Shown piece by piece: positions 54,908 to 63,944 of a DNA stretch of 64,000 nt. The notes below the pieces were generated by a model. That model worked only from the letters and a program-made list of their open reading frames with translations. It was not told where the DNA came from and ran no database searches. The position numbers were made by a program, and so were the translations under genes. The first letter of the stretch is position 1, and each line of letters begins with the position of its first letter. The stretch is from Nocardia jejuensis NBRC 103114 (GTDB lineage Bacteria; Actinomycetota; Actinomycetes; Mycobacteriales; Mycobacteriaceae): NCBI RefSeq assembly GCF_001613145.1, contig NZ_BDBU01000035.1, forward strand, positions 91,152-155,151, written 5' to 3'.

Positions 54908-55948
54908 TCAGCCTGTAGGCCCGTACCGGTCCAGGTCCACCGAGTCGGGTTGTCGCGCCGGGTACGCGTGCGTGAAGACCCACGCGTCGGATGCGCCACC
55001 GGCGTCCCTCTCGAGCAGAACCAACAGCCGTTGCTCGTCGATGACATCGATGTGCTGGCCTCGGTTGCGGAGTTGATGGACTCGGCGAGCTTTGGTCGTG
55101 GTGAACGCGGCGGGATCGTCGCCGACGAAGCTATCTCCGATGACGAGCGCGGTGGTGCGACGGGTGACGTTCCTCGCGGGTGTCGCACCGCAGGCGGCGA
55201 TGGCGTCCCACGCCTGCTGGCGAGTGAGCGACGCCAGATTTCCTGTGAAGACGATGGTGTGACCGTAGAGCGCGTGCGCGGGGTCCGTGCCCGACACCTC
55301 CGGCATAACCAGTTCTTCACGAGGGAAGGAGTAGTTGCGGACGGGCCGGTCCGCGCGCGGCGAGCGCGGTGTTTCACGACGGCGCGGCGGGCGGAGGTAT
55401 CCGGTTCGTTCGAGTTCGCCCAGCGACCTAGCACCGGTCTGCGCAGCCAGGGCAAGGACGATCTCGGCGGAGGCGGCGGCATCAGCCGCGGCATCGTGGT
55501 GAGTCAGCAGCTCGATCCCGAGTGCGTCGGCGACACTCGGAAGCCGATAACTCTCGAGGTCGAGATGCCGACGGGACATCGCCAGACTGCAGCTGAAATC
55601 CCAATCGGGAGCGATGATTCCACTCTGGGTACAGGCCTCACGAATCGCGCTGCTGTCGAAACCCGCGTTGTGGGCAACCAGCGGAAGCCCGTCGACAGCC
55701 TGGACGATCTCGTTCCAGTGCGCCCCGAACGGCGGCCGGTCTTCCACCATCGCCGCCGTGATCCCATGCACCCGAATGTTGTGCGGACTGAAGAAGTTCA
55801 GCGCGGCAGGCGGACGACACAGCCAGGAATGCGTGGCAAGACGTCGCCCCTCCCGCACGACCGTGACGCCGACAGCACAGATGCTGCCGCGCGAAGAGTT
55901 CGCGGTCTCGACGTCGATGGCGGCGAACGAAAGTCCCGCCACCGTCAC
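54908..55948 (-). CDS. DEDDh exonuclease with BRCT domain
   Basis: 346 residues from a GTG at 55948. Residues 1-175 are a DnaQ-type 3'-5' exonuclease: FAAIDVETANSSRG (first DE), LVAHNAGFDSSAI, and LLTHHDAAADAAASAEI (catalytic His and Asp). Residues ~235-320 are a BRCT domain: HTIVFTGNLASLTRQQAWDAIAACGATPARNVTRRTTALVIGD. This combination occurs in actinobacterial epsilon-like proteins and suggests trimming at damaged or ligated ends. It overlaps by four bases with a 40-residue frame upstream. Confidence 0.88.
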   Translation of the reverse strand: MTVAGLSFAAIDVETANSSRGSICAVGVTVVREGRRLATHSWLCRPPAALNFFSPHNIRVHGITAAMVEDRPPFGAHWNEIVQAVDGLPLVAHNAGFDSSAIREACTQSGIIAPDWDFSCSLAMSRRHLDLESYRLPSVADALGIELLTHHDAAADAAASAEIVLALAAQTGARSLGELERTGYLRPPRRRETPRSPRADRPVRNYSFPREELVMPEVSGTDPAHALYGHTIVFTGNLASLTRQQAWDAIAACGATPARNVTRRTTALVIGDSFVGDDPAAFTTTKARRVHQLRNRGQHIDVIDEQRLLVLLERDAGGASDAWVFTHAYPARQPDSVDLDRYGPTG

Positions 55949-56067
55949 CGCACCTTCAGCGGCAGAGGGCGGGGGCTGTGCTCGAGCAGGAAGTGTCGTG
56001 CGAGGTGGTCATCCTCCTCCTCGAGGATCACGGGAGGAAACAGCTCGGCGGAAACTGCGGCAGTCAT
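55945..56067 (-). CDS. 40-residue small protein coupled to exonuclease gene
   Basis: Begins MTAAVSAELFPPVILEEEDD and continues HLARHFLLEHSPRPLPLKVR. GGAG lies four to five bases upstream of the ATG, and its stop overlaps the GTG of the exonuclease gene (GTGA). The arrangement suggests either a real small protein or a translated leader. Family unknown. Confidence 0.45.
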   Translation of the reverse strand: MTAAVSAELFPPVILEEEDDHLARHFLLEHSPRPLPLKVR

Positions 56068-56353
56068 GACGCTCCGTTGTCGTGCGGCCTTGATACACCG
56101 ACGACAACCGTAAGCCATACCTCCGACAGAAGAAACATCGCCTGTCCGAAATGCCCAGGGCACCAATATGTTCCGACCGAACAGTCTCACCTGTGACGGC
56201 ATTGTCGAACCAGCACGGATCTACGGCTTCGAGATGGCGTGGTGTGCCATCCCGTGCCAGTCTCACCTCATCGACAATCCTTCTGCGACAACATCACTCA
56301 TAATCGAGTTGCGGATCAGGGGGTTCGCGGAGATCGAGACTCGGGGGCGTTCG

Positions 56354-58282
56354 ATGCCAGACATGCGGTTCGAGAAGCGTAGACAGTGGGTCGAGGAACA
56401 GCTGGCGGCGTTCGATTCCCTATCGCCCGCTCATCGACTATTTCTCTCCGTACCGCTCATGCGTGCGGGTTGGCACGTACTGATCGACCGTAGCCGCGCT
56501 TACCCTCCGGCGGGCCACGCCGGCGCCTTCGCTGTGGGCCCGACCGGCGTCTTCGCGTTCGTCTTCGCAGATCCCACCCTCGATCCAAACGATCTGACAC
56601 CGATCAGGGTTCGTGCCGAAGAGGCCTTCGCAAACGTGACACCCGGCCGGAACCAGTTCGTACCGCACATGATCGAACTGCTGGTGCTCGTCGAACGAGG
56701 CGAACGACCTGCCTCGGACGGTCGGCACACCACGCTCGATCTCACAACGCTGCCACCCCACTTATTCGGCAGCACAGCGCAACTGACGCGTCAGCGAGCT
56801 CGCGACCTGGCGTTCGGTGCCGCCACCCGATCCGACAGGTACGAGCTGATCTCAGCCGACGACGCGCCCAGCGCGGAGAACATCGTCCCCGACGGCCTCT
56901 TCGCATCTGCCGACCTACACGACGACGCGCGAGCCCGAATACTGCAACGTCCGTTCAAGGACTGGATGACCTTCCTGGACCCGCAGCAGCTGGAACTGGT
57001 TACCCGAAAATTCAACGGGCCCGCCCGACTCAGTGGCCCCGCCGGCACCGGAAAGTCGGTTGTAGCCGTACATCGGATGGCGCATTTCGCGAAGCACAAC
57101 CCCGGCCGCATGCTATTCACCAGCTTCGTACGAACCCTGCCGACCTATCACCAGTCGGGCTTCCTGCAGCTGGCCCCGCACGCCGCGGACAGAGCTCAGT
57201 TCGTCGGATTGCACTCCTGGGCGCGGACCTTTCTGCACGAGCGCGGTATCGACGTCGAAGATGCCGAAGGAAAGATCGAGACCGCTTTCAGCGATGTCTG
57301 GCGCCGAGAGGCCCGCGAGCATCTCGATCCGATCCACCACAGCCCCACCTATTGGAAAGATGAAATCCACCGAATCATCAAGGGGCTCGGGCTGACCGAA
57401 CTCGACGAGTACAAGCGGGTCGAGCGCAAGAACCGTCACGGCGTGATCTTGGATGGCCGACACCGGAAACTCGTCTGGCAGACGCTGTTCGAGCCCTACC
57501 AAGCGCTCTTGAAGGAACGCGGCCTCGCGGATTTCAACGACCTCATCACCACTGCCACCGAAGAACTGCGCGCAGCCCCGCTGGATGACCCCTACGGCTT
57601 GGTGGTGGTAGACGAAGTCCAGGACTTCACCTTCGTCGAACTTCGCCTCACCCATCAAATCGCGGGCGGAACCCCCGCGTCCCCGCTCCTGCTCGTCGGC
57701 GACGGCCAACAGCAGGTCTATCCCGGCGGCTGGCGAATGAGCGACGCGGGCATCCCCATCGTCGGCCGCGGCGCCATCCTCCGGGTCAACTACCGCAACC
57801 GCGAAGCGATCCTCGACTTCGCCCAACAGGTCAACGCGCTCAACACCGTCGATGACCTCGACGGCGCGCCCGGCTTCTCCCTCCGAGACAGCGAGGCAGT
57901 CCTCCCCGAGGGCTCGGCCACGATGGAAACGCTGCCCGCCAACGCCGTCGACGCACGCCTGCTCGAACAAATCCGCGACTGCGGCTTCGCCCCCGGCGAC
58001 ATCGCGGTGATCACGACAACCGGCAACGACGCCGAACACCACCTGAAGGTACTGCCCCGCAAGGGTTTCAAGACCCTCTCCCTGGAGCACTACGATGGCA
58101 CCGACGACACCCGAGTCAAGGTCGGAACAGTCCACCGCGCCAAGGGCATGGATTTCGCAGCGGTCATGCACATCGTCCGAGAATCAGCGCTTCCCGACGA
58201 CCGGGAGCTGGCCGCTCGCCAGATCATGGTAGCGAGGAGTCGGGCACGGGATTTCGTGTGGGAGTGCAGGATCCAGGGGTGA
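56354..58282 (+). CDS. UvrD/REP-like SF1 helicase with NERD-like N-terminus
   Basis: 642 residues from the ATG at 56354 (GGGGG upstream). The first ~130 residues resemble a NERD module: SVPLMRAGWHVLIDRSR, then HAGAFAVGPTGVFAFVFAD, where NERD nucleases have a D-x-VVGPxGVFxIEVK; here the catalytic E-x-K is replaced. Helicase motifs: GPAGTGKSVVAVHRM (I), FTSFVRTLPTYH-like Ia, DFNDLITTA, VVVDEVQDFT (II), LLLVGDGQQQVYPGG (III), VNYRNREAIL (IV) and GTVHRAKGMDFAAVMHI (V). It is a DNA translocase; the N-terminus may bind rather than cut DNA. Starts of longer frames are in poor coding sequence. Confidence 0.87.
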   Translation: MPDMRFEKRRQWVEEQLAAFDSLSPAHRLFLSVPLMRAGWHVLIDRSRAYPPAGHAGAFAVGPTGVFAFVFADPTLDPNDLTPIRVRAEEAFANVTPGRNQFVPHMIELLVLVERGERPASDGRHTTLDLTTLPPHLFGSTAQLTRQRARDLAFGAATRSDRYELISADDAPSAENIVPDGLFASADLHDDARARILQRPFKDWMTFLDPQQLELVTRKFNGPARLSGPAGTGKSVVAVHRMAHFAKHNPGRMLFTSFVRTLPTYHQSGFLQLAPHAADRAQFVGLHSWARTFLHERGIDVEDAEGKIETAFSDVWRREAREHLDPIHHSPTYWKDEIHRIIKGLGLTELDEYKRVERKNRHGVILDGRHRKLVWQTLFEPYQALLKERGLADFNDLITTATEELRAAPLDDPYGLVVVDEVQDFTFVELRLTHQIAGGTPASPLLLVGDGQQQVYPGGWRMSDAGIPIVGRGAILRVNYRNREAILDFAQQVNALNTVDDLDGAPGFSLRDSEAVLPEGSATMETLPANAVDARLLEQIRDCGFAPGDIAVITTTGNDAEHHLKVLPRKGFKTLSLEHYDGTDDTRVKVGTVHRAKGMDFAAVMHIVRESALPDDRELAARQIMVARSRARDFVWECRIQG

Positions 58283-58516
58283 GAGCGTGATTTCGGCGAG
58301 AAGACGGCATTGGCGCTCAATCTTTCGCTCGGCGAGGGCTCCGGGATCCGTAGTGATTCGAGAACGCTTTAGCGCGACTCAACCGAATCACGCGTAGTTG
58401 GCACAAATGAGTGAACGGAGTCAAGCTGGACGGCCAGTCAGGCCATATGAAGGAGCCTGTCACTTGATCGTGTGGCAGTCCCTTGGACAACCGGCGGGCG
58501 TCCAACCTGGTAGACA

Positions 58517-58876
58517 ATGCACATGACCATCGACGAGCTGCAGGACTTGGTGACGGAGTTCTCCCAGCAGCGGGATTGGGAACGCTTCCATACTCCGAAG
58601 AACCTTGTGATGGCGCTGACAGGTGAGGTCGGGGAGCTGGCCGAACTGTTTCAATGGCTCACTCCTGAACAGAGCCAGGAGCTTTGCGACAACGAGCAGG
58701 GCCGAGTCAAGGTCGAGCATGAAATCGCTGACGTATTGATGTACCTCCTGCGACTCGCGACCGTGTTGGACATCGACCTCGCCACCGCGGTCAAATCGAA
58801 GCTGCAGGTGAACGAGCAGCGGTATCCGGTCGAGCTGGCGCGGGGACGGGCGGAGAAGTACTCCGAGCTCGGGTAG
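58517..58876 (+). CDS. MazG-like nucleotide pyrophosphohydrolase
   Basis: 119 residues from an ATG at 58517 (58523 also possible). The metal-binding motifs ALTGEVGELAELFQW and VEHEIADVLMYLLRLA give the E-E-x-x-E ... E-x-x-D arrangement of MazG/dUTPase-like all-alpha NTP pyrophosphohydrolases. Short, single-domain MazG-like proteins sanitise nucleotide pools or respond to phage. It is convergent with the DUF2075 gene (28 bases between stops) and 234 bp downstream of the helicase. Confidence 0.88.
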   Translation: MHMTIDELQDLVTEFSQQRDWERFHTPKNLVMALTGEVGELAELFQWLTPEQSQELCDNEQGRVKVEHEIADVLMYLLRLATVLDIDLATAVKSKLQVNEQRYPVELARGRAEKYSELG

Positions 58877-58904
58877 CCGCACAACCACCCGAGCTGTCCG
58901 GGCG

Positions 58905-60794
58905 CTATCTCACCATCTTCTCCAGGAATGCTTGGGTTTCCGGGTCGGTCGAATACACGCAGGTCCCTTCCATCCCACGTGTCAACAGGACCTTGTATGT
59001 GTTGCGGATGAGAGCGCCGAAGTGTGCCTCCTCCGCTTTCTTGACCGCCGGGTCGAGGGAGTACTCCCTGCGGGCCACCCATCTGTCGCCACGCCGCACC
59101 AGGTCAGGTCCGAAAACAACTCCTGACCAGTCATATTCGAATCCCTGAGCGGTGTAGATACAACCGACCTGCCCGAAGCCTCGATCATCCGATGCCCAGT
59201 AATAGGACTCGGGTGCTTCGGGTACTCGTTTGCCAGGTTTTGCGTTCCAGGGGCGCTTCCAGTCTCCGATCACCACATCGTCGACAAGATGCTTCCCATC
59301 GGTCGTCTCTGCTGGATCACTCCACTTCCAGCAGTAGCCGGCTGCCAATCGCGCTGTGCCACCGTGCTGTTCACGCTCGTTCAGCAACCAGCCTTCCATC
59401 GCTGCCGGAGTCGCGGCGGTGGCGACGCGGAAGTCGTCATCGGTGCCGGCGCTCAACCTGTTCCAGCTGATCGGCGGCAGCGGGTCCAAACCAAGGAGAC
59501 GGCGAACCCACTCGTCGAAGGCGTCCGAGCCACCACAGCGGAATTGACCGTCCAAATGGACTACCTCGACCTTGCATTCAGCAGCCCTGGCAGCAGCGGT
59601 GATTTCATCAAGCGAGCCCATCTCGCCTGGGCGCACGATTTGATTCTCGTCGAGCAGGAAGACCGGTACCCATGCGACGTCGATCAGCTCGTCGATCTGG
59701 CGACGGGCCAGCGCGCGCTTTTCCTTCCCGGTCCAACGATTCACGCTGTTCTCGCGAACACGATGAGCTTCGTCGCAAATCAGTACGTCGAGTTCGCGCG
59801 GTTCTGCCCCGACGTAGTTGTTGAAGTACTTGAACATAGTTTGGACGCGGCTGTTACGGCTGCCCGCAACCTTACGCATCGTGTTGGTAAAGGCGCTGGA
59901 ACCGGTGGCATGGTGAACTTTTCGACCCTGGCGGGACAGTTCACCGAGCAGGCTCAGCGCGATCACGCTCTTACCGGAACCCGGTCCGCCGATGACCACG
60001 ACGACAGTCTGCGTCCGCTGGGCACGCGCGGTCACGACCGCTTGCTCCACCAGTTGGTACGCGACACGCTGCTCGTCCAGCAGGACGAACTGCTCGCGAT
60101 CCTGAATTTCCTTGGCAGCCAGGCTCAACAGCGGCTTACTCGGTCCGTGCGTGAACCGGAGAAACCTGTCGGCGGACTCCCGAGCCGGATCACGACCCGC
60201 CTCGACATCCAGCACCGCGCGCAGGTGCTCGACCATCTCGGACTTGGCGTCCTCGGTGAACATACGCCCGAACCGATCGGGTCGATATTTCATGAGCGTA
60301 GGAATCTCGGTGGAGGTCGCATTGTGCAGATATGCGATACCGTGCACGGCCTGCGGAAGATCTGCCAACGCGGGGGTCGAATCCACGAGATATTGGCAGT
60401 AGCCGCGTACTTGCGCGACCGGATGCAACACCGGATTCGAATAGGCGGCGATCAAAACCACATCGGCGGCGAGAAGTTCCGCCTTCGACCACTGTTTCAG
60501 TTCGACCAGCACATAGCTGACCTCGCCCGTCCGCGGATGCAAGCCACACAGGATGACGTCCACACGTTTCGGGCTGTGCGGCAGTTTGTGCTCGAGCAAC
60601 ACTTCGACGTCGCCGAGGCCCGAGTCGACCAGCTCGGCCAATAGCGGCGGCAAACTACGCATCCAGGACCGTACTTCGCCGGCGCCTGCCTGATGTTCCC
60701 ACTGATGCCGAGCCTGCTCGCTCAACAGCTGATGCAGCCGTCCGGCCTGCGCTTCTGTCAGCAGATAGCGAGCACTTCCACGAATCAGAGCCAC
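58905..60794 (-). CDS. DUF2075 helicase with N-terminal PD-(D/E)XK-like nuclease domain
   Basis: 629 residues from a GTG at 60794. An N-terminal domain has the nuclease-like RVDVILCGL (Asp79) and VLVELKQWS (Glu98, Lys100), followed by QVRGYCQYL. The helicase part begins near 250: VVIGGPGSGKSVIALSLLGEL (Walker A), ATGSSAFTNTMR, VLICDEAHRVRENS (Walker B), FLLDENQIVRPGE, VVHLDGQFRCGG, CIYTAQGFEYDWSGVV and a final YKVLLTRGMEGTCVYS. This is the DUF2075/Schlafen-like group. Such proteins often neighbour MazG-like genes and are found in defence islands; the actual role is unknown. Confidence 0.87.
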   Translation of the reverse strand: MALIRGSARYLLTEAQAGRLHQLLSEQARHQWEHQAGAGEVRSWMRSLPPLLAELVDSGLGDVEVLLEHKLPHSPKRVDVILCGLHPRTGEVSYVLVELKQWSKAELLAADVVLIAAYSNPVLHPVAQVRGYCQYLVDSTPALADLPQAVHGIAYLHNATSTEIPTLMKYRPDRFGRMFTEDAKSEMVEHLRAVLDVEAGRDPARESADRFLRFTHGPSKPLLSLAAKEIQDREQFVLLDEQRVAYQLVEQAVVTARAQRTQTVVVVIGGPGSGKSVIALSLLGELSRQGRKVHHATGSSAFTNTMRKVAGSRNSRVQTMFKYFNNYVGAEPRELDVLICDEAHRVRENSVNRWTGKEKRALARRQIDELIDVAWVPVFLLDENQIVRPGEMGSLDEITAAARAAECKVEVVHLDGQFRCGGSDAFDEWVRRLLGLDPLPPISWNRLSAGTDDDFRVATAATPAAMEGWLLNEREQHGGTARLAAGYCWKWSDPAETTDGKHLVDDVVIGDWKRPWNAKPGKRVPEAPESYYWASDDRGFGQVGCIYTAQGFEYDWSGVVFGPDLVRRGDRWVARREYSLDPAVKKAEEAHFGALIRNTYKVLLTRGMEGTCVYSTDPETQAFLEKMVR

Positions 60795-61178
60795 GTTGCC
60801 TTCCCCACCTGGGCGCGCGAAATCGACGTGCGGGTGGAGGCAGCGACGAAGTACCCTTCGGTGCCCGGCGGGCCGCGCAGATCAGATTAGCGAAAGGTAC
60901 AGACAACGTGGGCAGCAACCACGATCCATCCGCCGTTTGCGCCACTCGGTGAGTGCACTGCGAATCAAGCTGCACACCAATCACATTCGGCGAAGCCCGA
61001 TAGCTACCCGGCGATCTCCTCCAGTGACACCAGCATCTCCATGTCATTCGAGTAGACGCATGCGCCCATGCCGATCAGTTATACGTCCACGGACGATCGA
61101 CACGAGAGTTCTTCGACGAGTCGAGCATTGCTTTCGCTGACGACCCCGCTTGTCATACCCCTCCGTTAGTCTCGTCGC
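60795..61178. other. Gene-free region between DUF2075 and PRiA4-ORF3-like genes
   Basis: 384 bp holding the promoters of two divergent genes. No conserved element, repeat or RNA was recognised. Confidence 0.35.
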
Positions 61179-61841
61179 GTGGCCGAGATGCAGCCGCCCT
61201 CCCCCTCACGGCGTGGACCGCGCCGCAAGAAGGCGGTCACCCTGCGCATTCGGGCGACTGTCGTCGGCACCGAGCCGCCCCTGTTCCGGTGGATGGACGT
61301 CTCCTCTGAGCTGTCCCTCGACGACCTGCACGAGGTCCTCGGCTGGTGCTTCGGCTGGGTGGACCGCGCCTCCCACGAATTCCGTTGCGGCACAGCGTTC
61401 GACGATCCCGCCGTCGAGCGCTACGTCAGCCCCGCGGCAGCGGCCGACGGTGACCCCGCACGCCTCGAAACACAGGTCCTCCTGAACGAAATCTTCACCA
61501 ACGTAGGGGACACCCTCTTCTACCTCTACGACTTCTCGGACCTCTGGGTGCATCATCTGGTACTCGAAGAGATGAAACCCCGCACCGTCAAGACGCCACG
61601 AGCCCGTTGCGCAGGCGGTGCGCGCGATTGCCCCGCAGACGTCGGCGGGGGCATATCCAGATACGAATACTGGTCCCGCAGAACCGACCTGTTCGACGAT
61701 GACGAGTTCGCGGCCTTCGAGTTCGTCACCCCCGAAGACATCATCACGCGTTCCGCCGAATCACATCCCGGCCCGTTCGTCATCGAAGAGATCAACTGGG
61801 CCTTGGCCCGGCAATTCGGCTACGGCCGCGCCGCGAACTAG
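61179..61841 (+). CDS. PRiA4b ORF-3-like protein
   Basis: 220 residues from a GTG at 61179 (ATG 61188 also in frame). Contains VTLRIRATVVGTEPPLFRWMDVSSELSLDDLHEVLGWCFGWVDRASHEF, DTLFYLYDFSDLWVHHLVLEEM and an acidic C-terminal part, the layout of the plasmid pRiA4b Orf3 family. A short Cys-bearing stretch (RCAGGARDCPADVGGG) is in the position where the family has CPPEDCGG. The function is unknown; such genes are frequent on accessory DNA. Confidence 0.85.
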   Translation: MAEMQPPSPSRRGPRRKKAVTLRIRATVVGTEPPLFRWMDVSSELSLDDLHEVLGWCFGWVDRASHEFRCGTAFDDPAVERYVSPAAAADGDPARLETQVLLNEIFTNVGDTLFYLYDFSDLWVHHLVLEEMKPRTVKTPRARCAGGARDCPADVGGGISRYEYWSRRTDLFDDDEFAAFEFVTPEDIITRSAESHPGPFVIEEINWALARQFGYGRAAN

Positions 61842-61945
61842 GCGAGCCGTCGACCGGCTAATTCCCGGCCGGCTCCCTGCGCTCCGCTCGACCGCTTTCA
61901 GTTCAACGAACGACTCGGTCCACAACCGCATACAGCAGCGACCTG

Positions 61946-62266
61946 TCAGTTGTTTTCACACCCGAGTCCGTTGCCATCCCTGTCGAGGTCGTACACGTCG
62001 GGACCGATCACTCGAACCGGCCCAGTGAAGACTGGTCCGTTGCCACCACCGCCCGCACAGTCCACATCACCGGTGATCGGCACGCACGGGTCGTAGGACG
62101 GGTGGCACTTGTTGCCGGACGGCGGCGGCGGTGGCGCACAGAATTGGCTTGATCCGCTGTTGCACAGCAGGTCGGTGAGCGGATCAGCAGCGGCTTGGGA
62201 TGGCCAGGTGATTGCGATGACCACTGCCGCACAGGCGGCTGATCCGAGGAATGGAACTGTTCTCAT
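61946..62266 (-). CDS. Secreted excalibur-domain protein
   Basis: 106 residues with a signal peptide (RTVPFLGSAACAAVVIAI, cleavage near SQAAADP). A Pro-rich middle, four cysteines (CNSGSSQFC, KCHPSYDPC and DC), and the terminal YDLDRDGNGLGCENN, the DxDxDGxGCE calcium-binding excalibur motif. It is an extracellular protein of unknown role. Confidence 0.82.
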   Translation of the reverse strand: MRTVPFLGSAACAAVVIAITWPSQAAADPLTDLLCNSGSSQFCAPPPPPSGNKCHPSYDPCVPITGDVDCAGGGGNGPVFTGPVRVIGPDVYDLDRDGNGLGCENN

Positions 62267-62437
62267 GACTGCTTCCGATCAATCGAAACTGCCTAGATCA
62301 TTCTCCAGCTATCCGGCCGCTACGGCGAGAACAGAGACCAAATCGTTGGCAGGCAGAAGCAGTGCTCCCAGCGTTCCGCGGTTCCTTGCCGCGGGCGGTT
62401 CGGGGAGCGACAACGCGAGGACCATGTGACGGCATCG

Positions 62438-63397
62438 CTATCCGTCACAGATCCGCCAGAGGGTTGTCGTTCGTTGGCCGTGCTCCCAGAGGACGGCCGC
62501 GAACAGGTCGTCGGACAAGGGCGCGATGCTTTCCACGAATCCGTCCGCCCCGGCCCACGCCTCGAGGTCTTTCATGTCGATGATTGTCGCGTCGGTCAGG
62601 CTGCCTGTGGCAAGCACGGGGGCCTGCTCGGTGCCGAGGAGTAGTACGCGATCGTCGTTGAGATAACCGCCGTGGATGTCGAATCCTATTGCTAGGCCTA
62701 GTGACTCGGCGTCGAGGCTTGCGAGGATGTCCAGGTTTGGCCAGCTCGCCACCACCGCGCGGGACGGGTCGGTGGGGTAGGGACCGAGGAGCAATCGCTT
62801 ACCGGTCGGGTCGAAGGCGAGGTTGACGAATTCCTCGGTGCGGAAGATTTCGCGGAGCACAAGCTCGTCGTCGGCAGCTTGAATCACCGCGAGTGTGTTG
62901 CCGTCCTGGCCCATCGCGAAGTCGCAGACGACGGTGGGATCGGTGGGGTGGCGGAGAAGGTGGGGTGTGGCGTCGTCGACTTCGACGAGAGTTTCGGCGA
63001 GGATTTCGCCCGCGAGGTTCAGGAGCAGCACTCGGTGCGATTCGGAGAACTGGCGTCCGGGTCGCCAGGCACTCGGCGCGGTGATGAGCAAACGGTCCGG
63101 AGCGATGAATGCGGCGCTGTCGGCTGGCACGGGTACTTGAATCGGTTCTGCCTTCGATGTGGTTTCGATCCACAGGCAGTCCGAGAATGCGGCAGCAACC
63201 ACGTCCAGCTGCTCAGTGACATCAAGTAGTCGTGCTTCATCGGGCAGCGAGGTTTGCCGGCGCTCGATCGGCGAGAGCGTCTTGTCCCAGAGCGTCAGCA
63301 CCCGAGCGGTGAGCGTTGCCGCGGGCGTCGAGTGTGTGACCGGCAGCCTGCCGTCGAGCTCTTCGATGATCTGAACCAGCTCAGCACGCTTCGTCAC
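62438..63397 (-). CDS. Beta-propeller-like hypothetical protein
   Basis: 319 residues, no signal peptide or helix pair. Sheet-forming strands recur at ~40-45-residue spacing: IAPDRLLITAPSAWRPG, HRVLLLNLAGEILAETLVEV, CDFAMGQDGNTLAVIQ, VNLAFDPTGKRLLLGPY, DDRVLLLGTEQAPVLATG and DDLFAAVLWEHGQRTTTLWRI. A cytoplasmic propeller resembling WD40-like proteins is likely; function unknown. Confidence 0.65.
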   Translation of the reverse strand: MTKRAELVQIIEELDGRLPVTHSTPAATLTARVLTLWDKTLSPIERRQTSLPDEARLLDVTEQLDVVAAAFSDCLWIETTSKAEPIQVPVPADSAAFIAPDRLLITAPSAWRPGRQFSESHRVLLLNLAGEILAETLVEVDDATPHLLRHPTDPTVVCDFAMGQDGNTLAVIQAADDELVLREIFRTEEFVNLAFDPTGKRLLLGPYPTDPSRAVVASWPNLDILASLDAESLGLAIGFDIHGGYLNDDRVLLLGTEQAPVLATGSLTDATIIDMKDLEAWAGADGFVESIAPLSDDLFAAVLWEHGQRTTTLWRICDG

Positions 63398-63446
63398 CAG
63401 GCGACCGTACCGGGCTCTGGAATCGCCATCTTCGGAGGCCGCAGGC

Positions 63447-63944
63447 CTATTTGCCCTTGAGGGAGTCGATGTCGACGAGAACGTTTGTGCCGGAGCCGGT
63501 TACGACTACGGTGGTGCCCTCCATGCGGATGCTGGTGGGGACTACGCCGAAGGGGAGGAGGCCCGCCACGTCGAGAAGGACCAGGGGGCGGAGGGCGTTG
63601 AAGCGGGCTGTGGCTTCGAGGCGGTCAACCGGGACCTTGTGGAGCTGGCGTTCGGCGAGGTCGCTGAGGGGGAGTTCGAGGCCGTGGAAGGTGGCTTCGA
63701 CGTCGATGAAGCCGAACTTCTCGGTGCCTACGTGGTTGGCCTTGACCACTACCTCGTCGTATTTGCCTGTGGCGGCTTGGAATAGGACGGGGAAGCCTTT
63801 GATGTCCACCGAAGGGTCGGAGCCGAGGTTGGCGGTGTTGCGCATGGATTCGGCGGCGGCCTTCTCGGCGTAGGCCGCGGCGCCGAAATCGGCTGCTACG
63901 GCTAGGCCGGCGATGATGACGAGGACCACGAGGAGGATGCGCAC
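63447..63944 (-). CDS. LmeA/DUF2993-family lipid-binding protein, short form
   Basis: 165 residues from a GTG at 63944. A signal anchor (RILLVVLVIIAGLAVAADFG) precedes AYAEKAAAESMRNTANLGSDPSVDIKGFPVLFQAATGKYDEVVVKANHVG, the TULIP-like DUF2993 signature. Family members such as mycobacterial LmeA are about 220-270 residues; this one stops after VVTGSGTNVLVDIDSLKGK, so it is a compact version. It would bind phospholipids or mannosyl-lipids in the cell envelope. Confidence 0.85.
   Translation of the reverse strand: MRILLVVLVIIAGLAVAADFGAAAYAEKAAAESMRNTANLGSDPSVDIKGFPVLFQAATGKYDEVVVKANHVGTEKFGFIDVEATFHGLELPLSDLAERQLHKVPVDRLEATARFNALRPLVLLDVAGLLPFGVVPTSIRMEGTTVVVTGSGTNVLVDIDSLKGK

Noticed and set aside
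61842..61880. Hairpin after the PRiA4-ORF3-like gene
   Set aside because: GAGCCG and CGGCTC can pair around an inner CCGG dyad, but the stem is short and interrupted; not strong enough to list.
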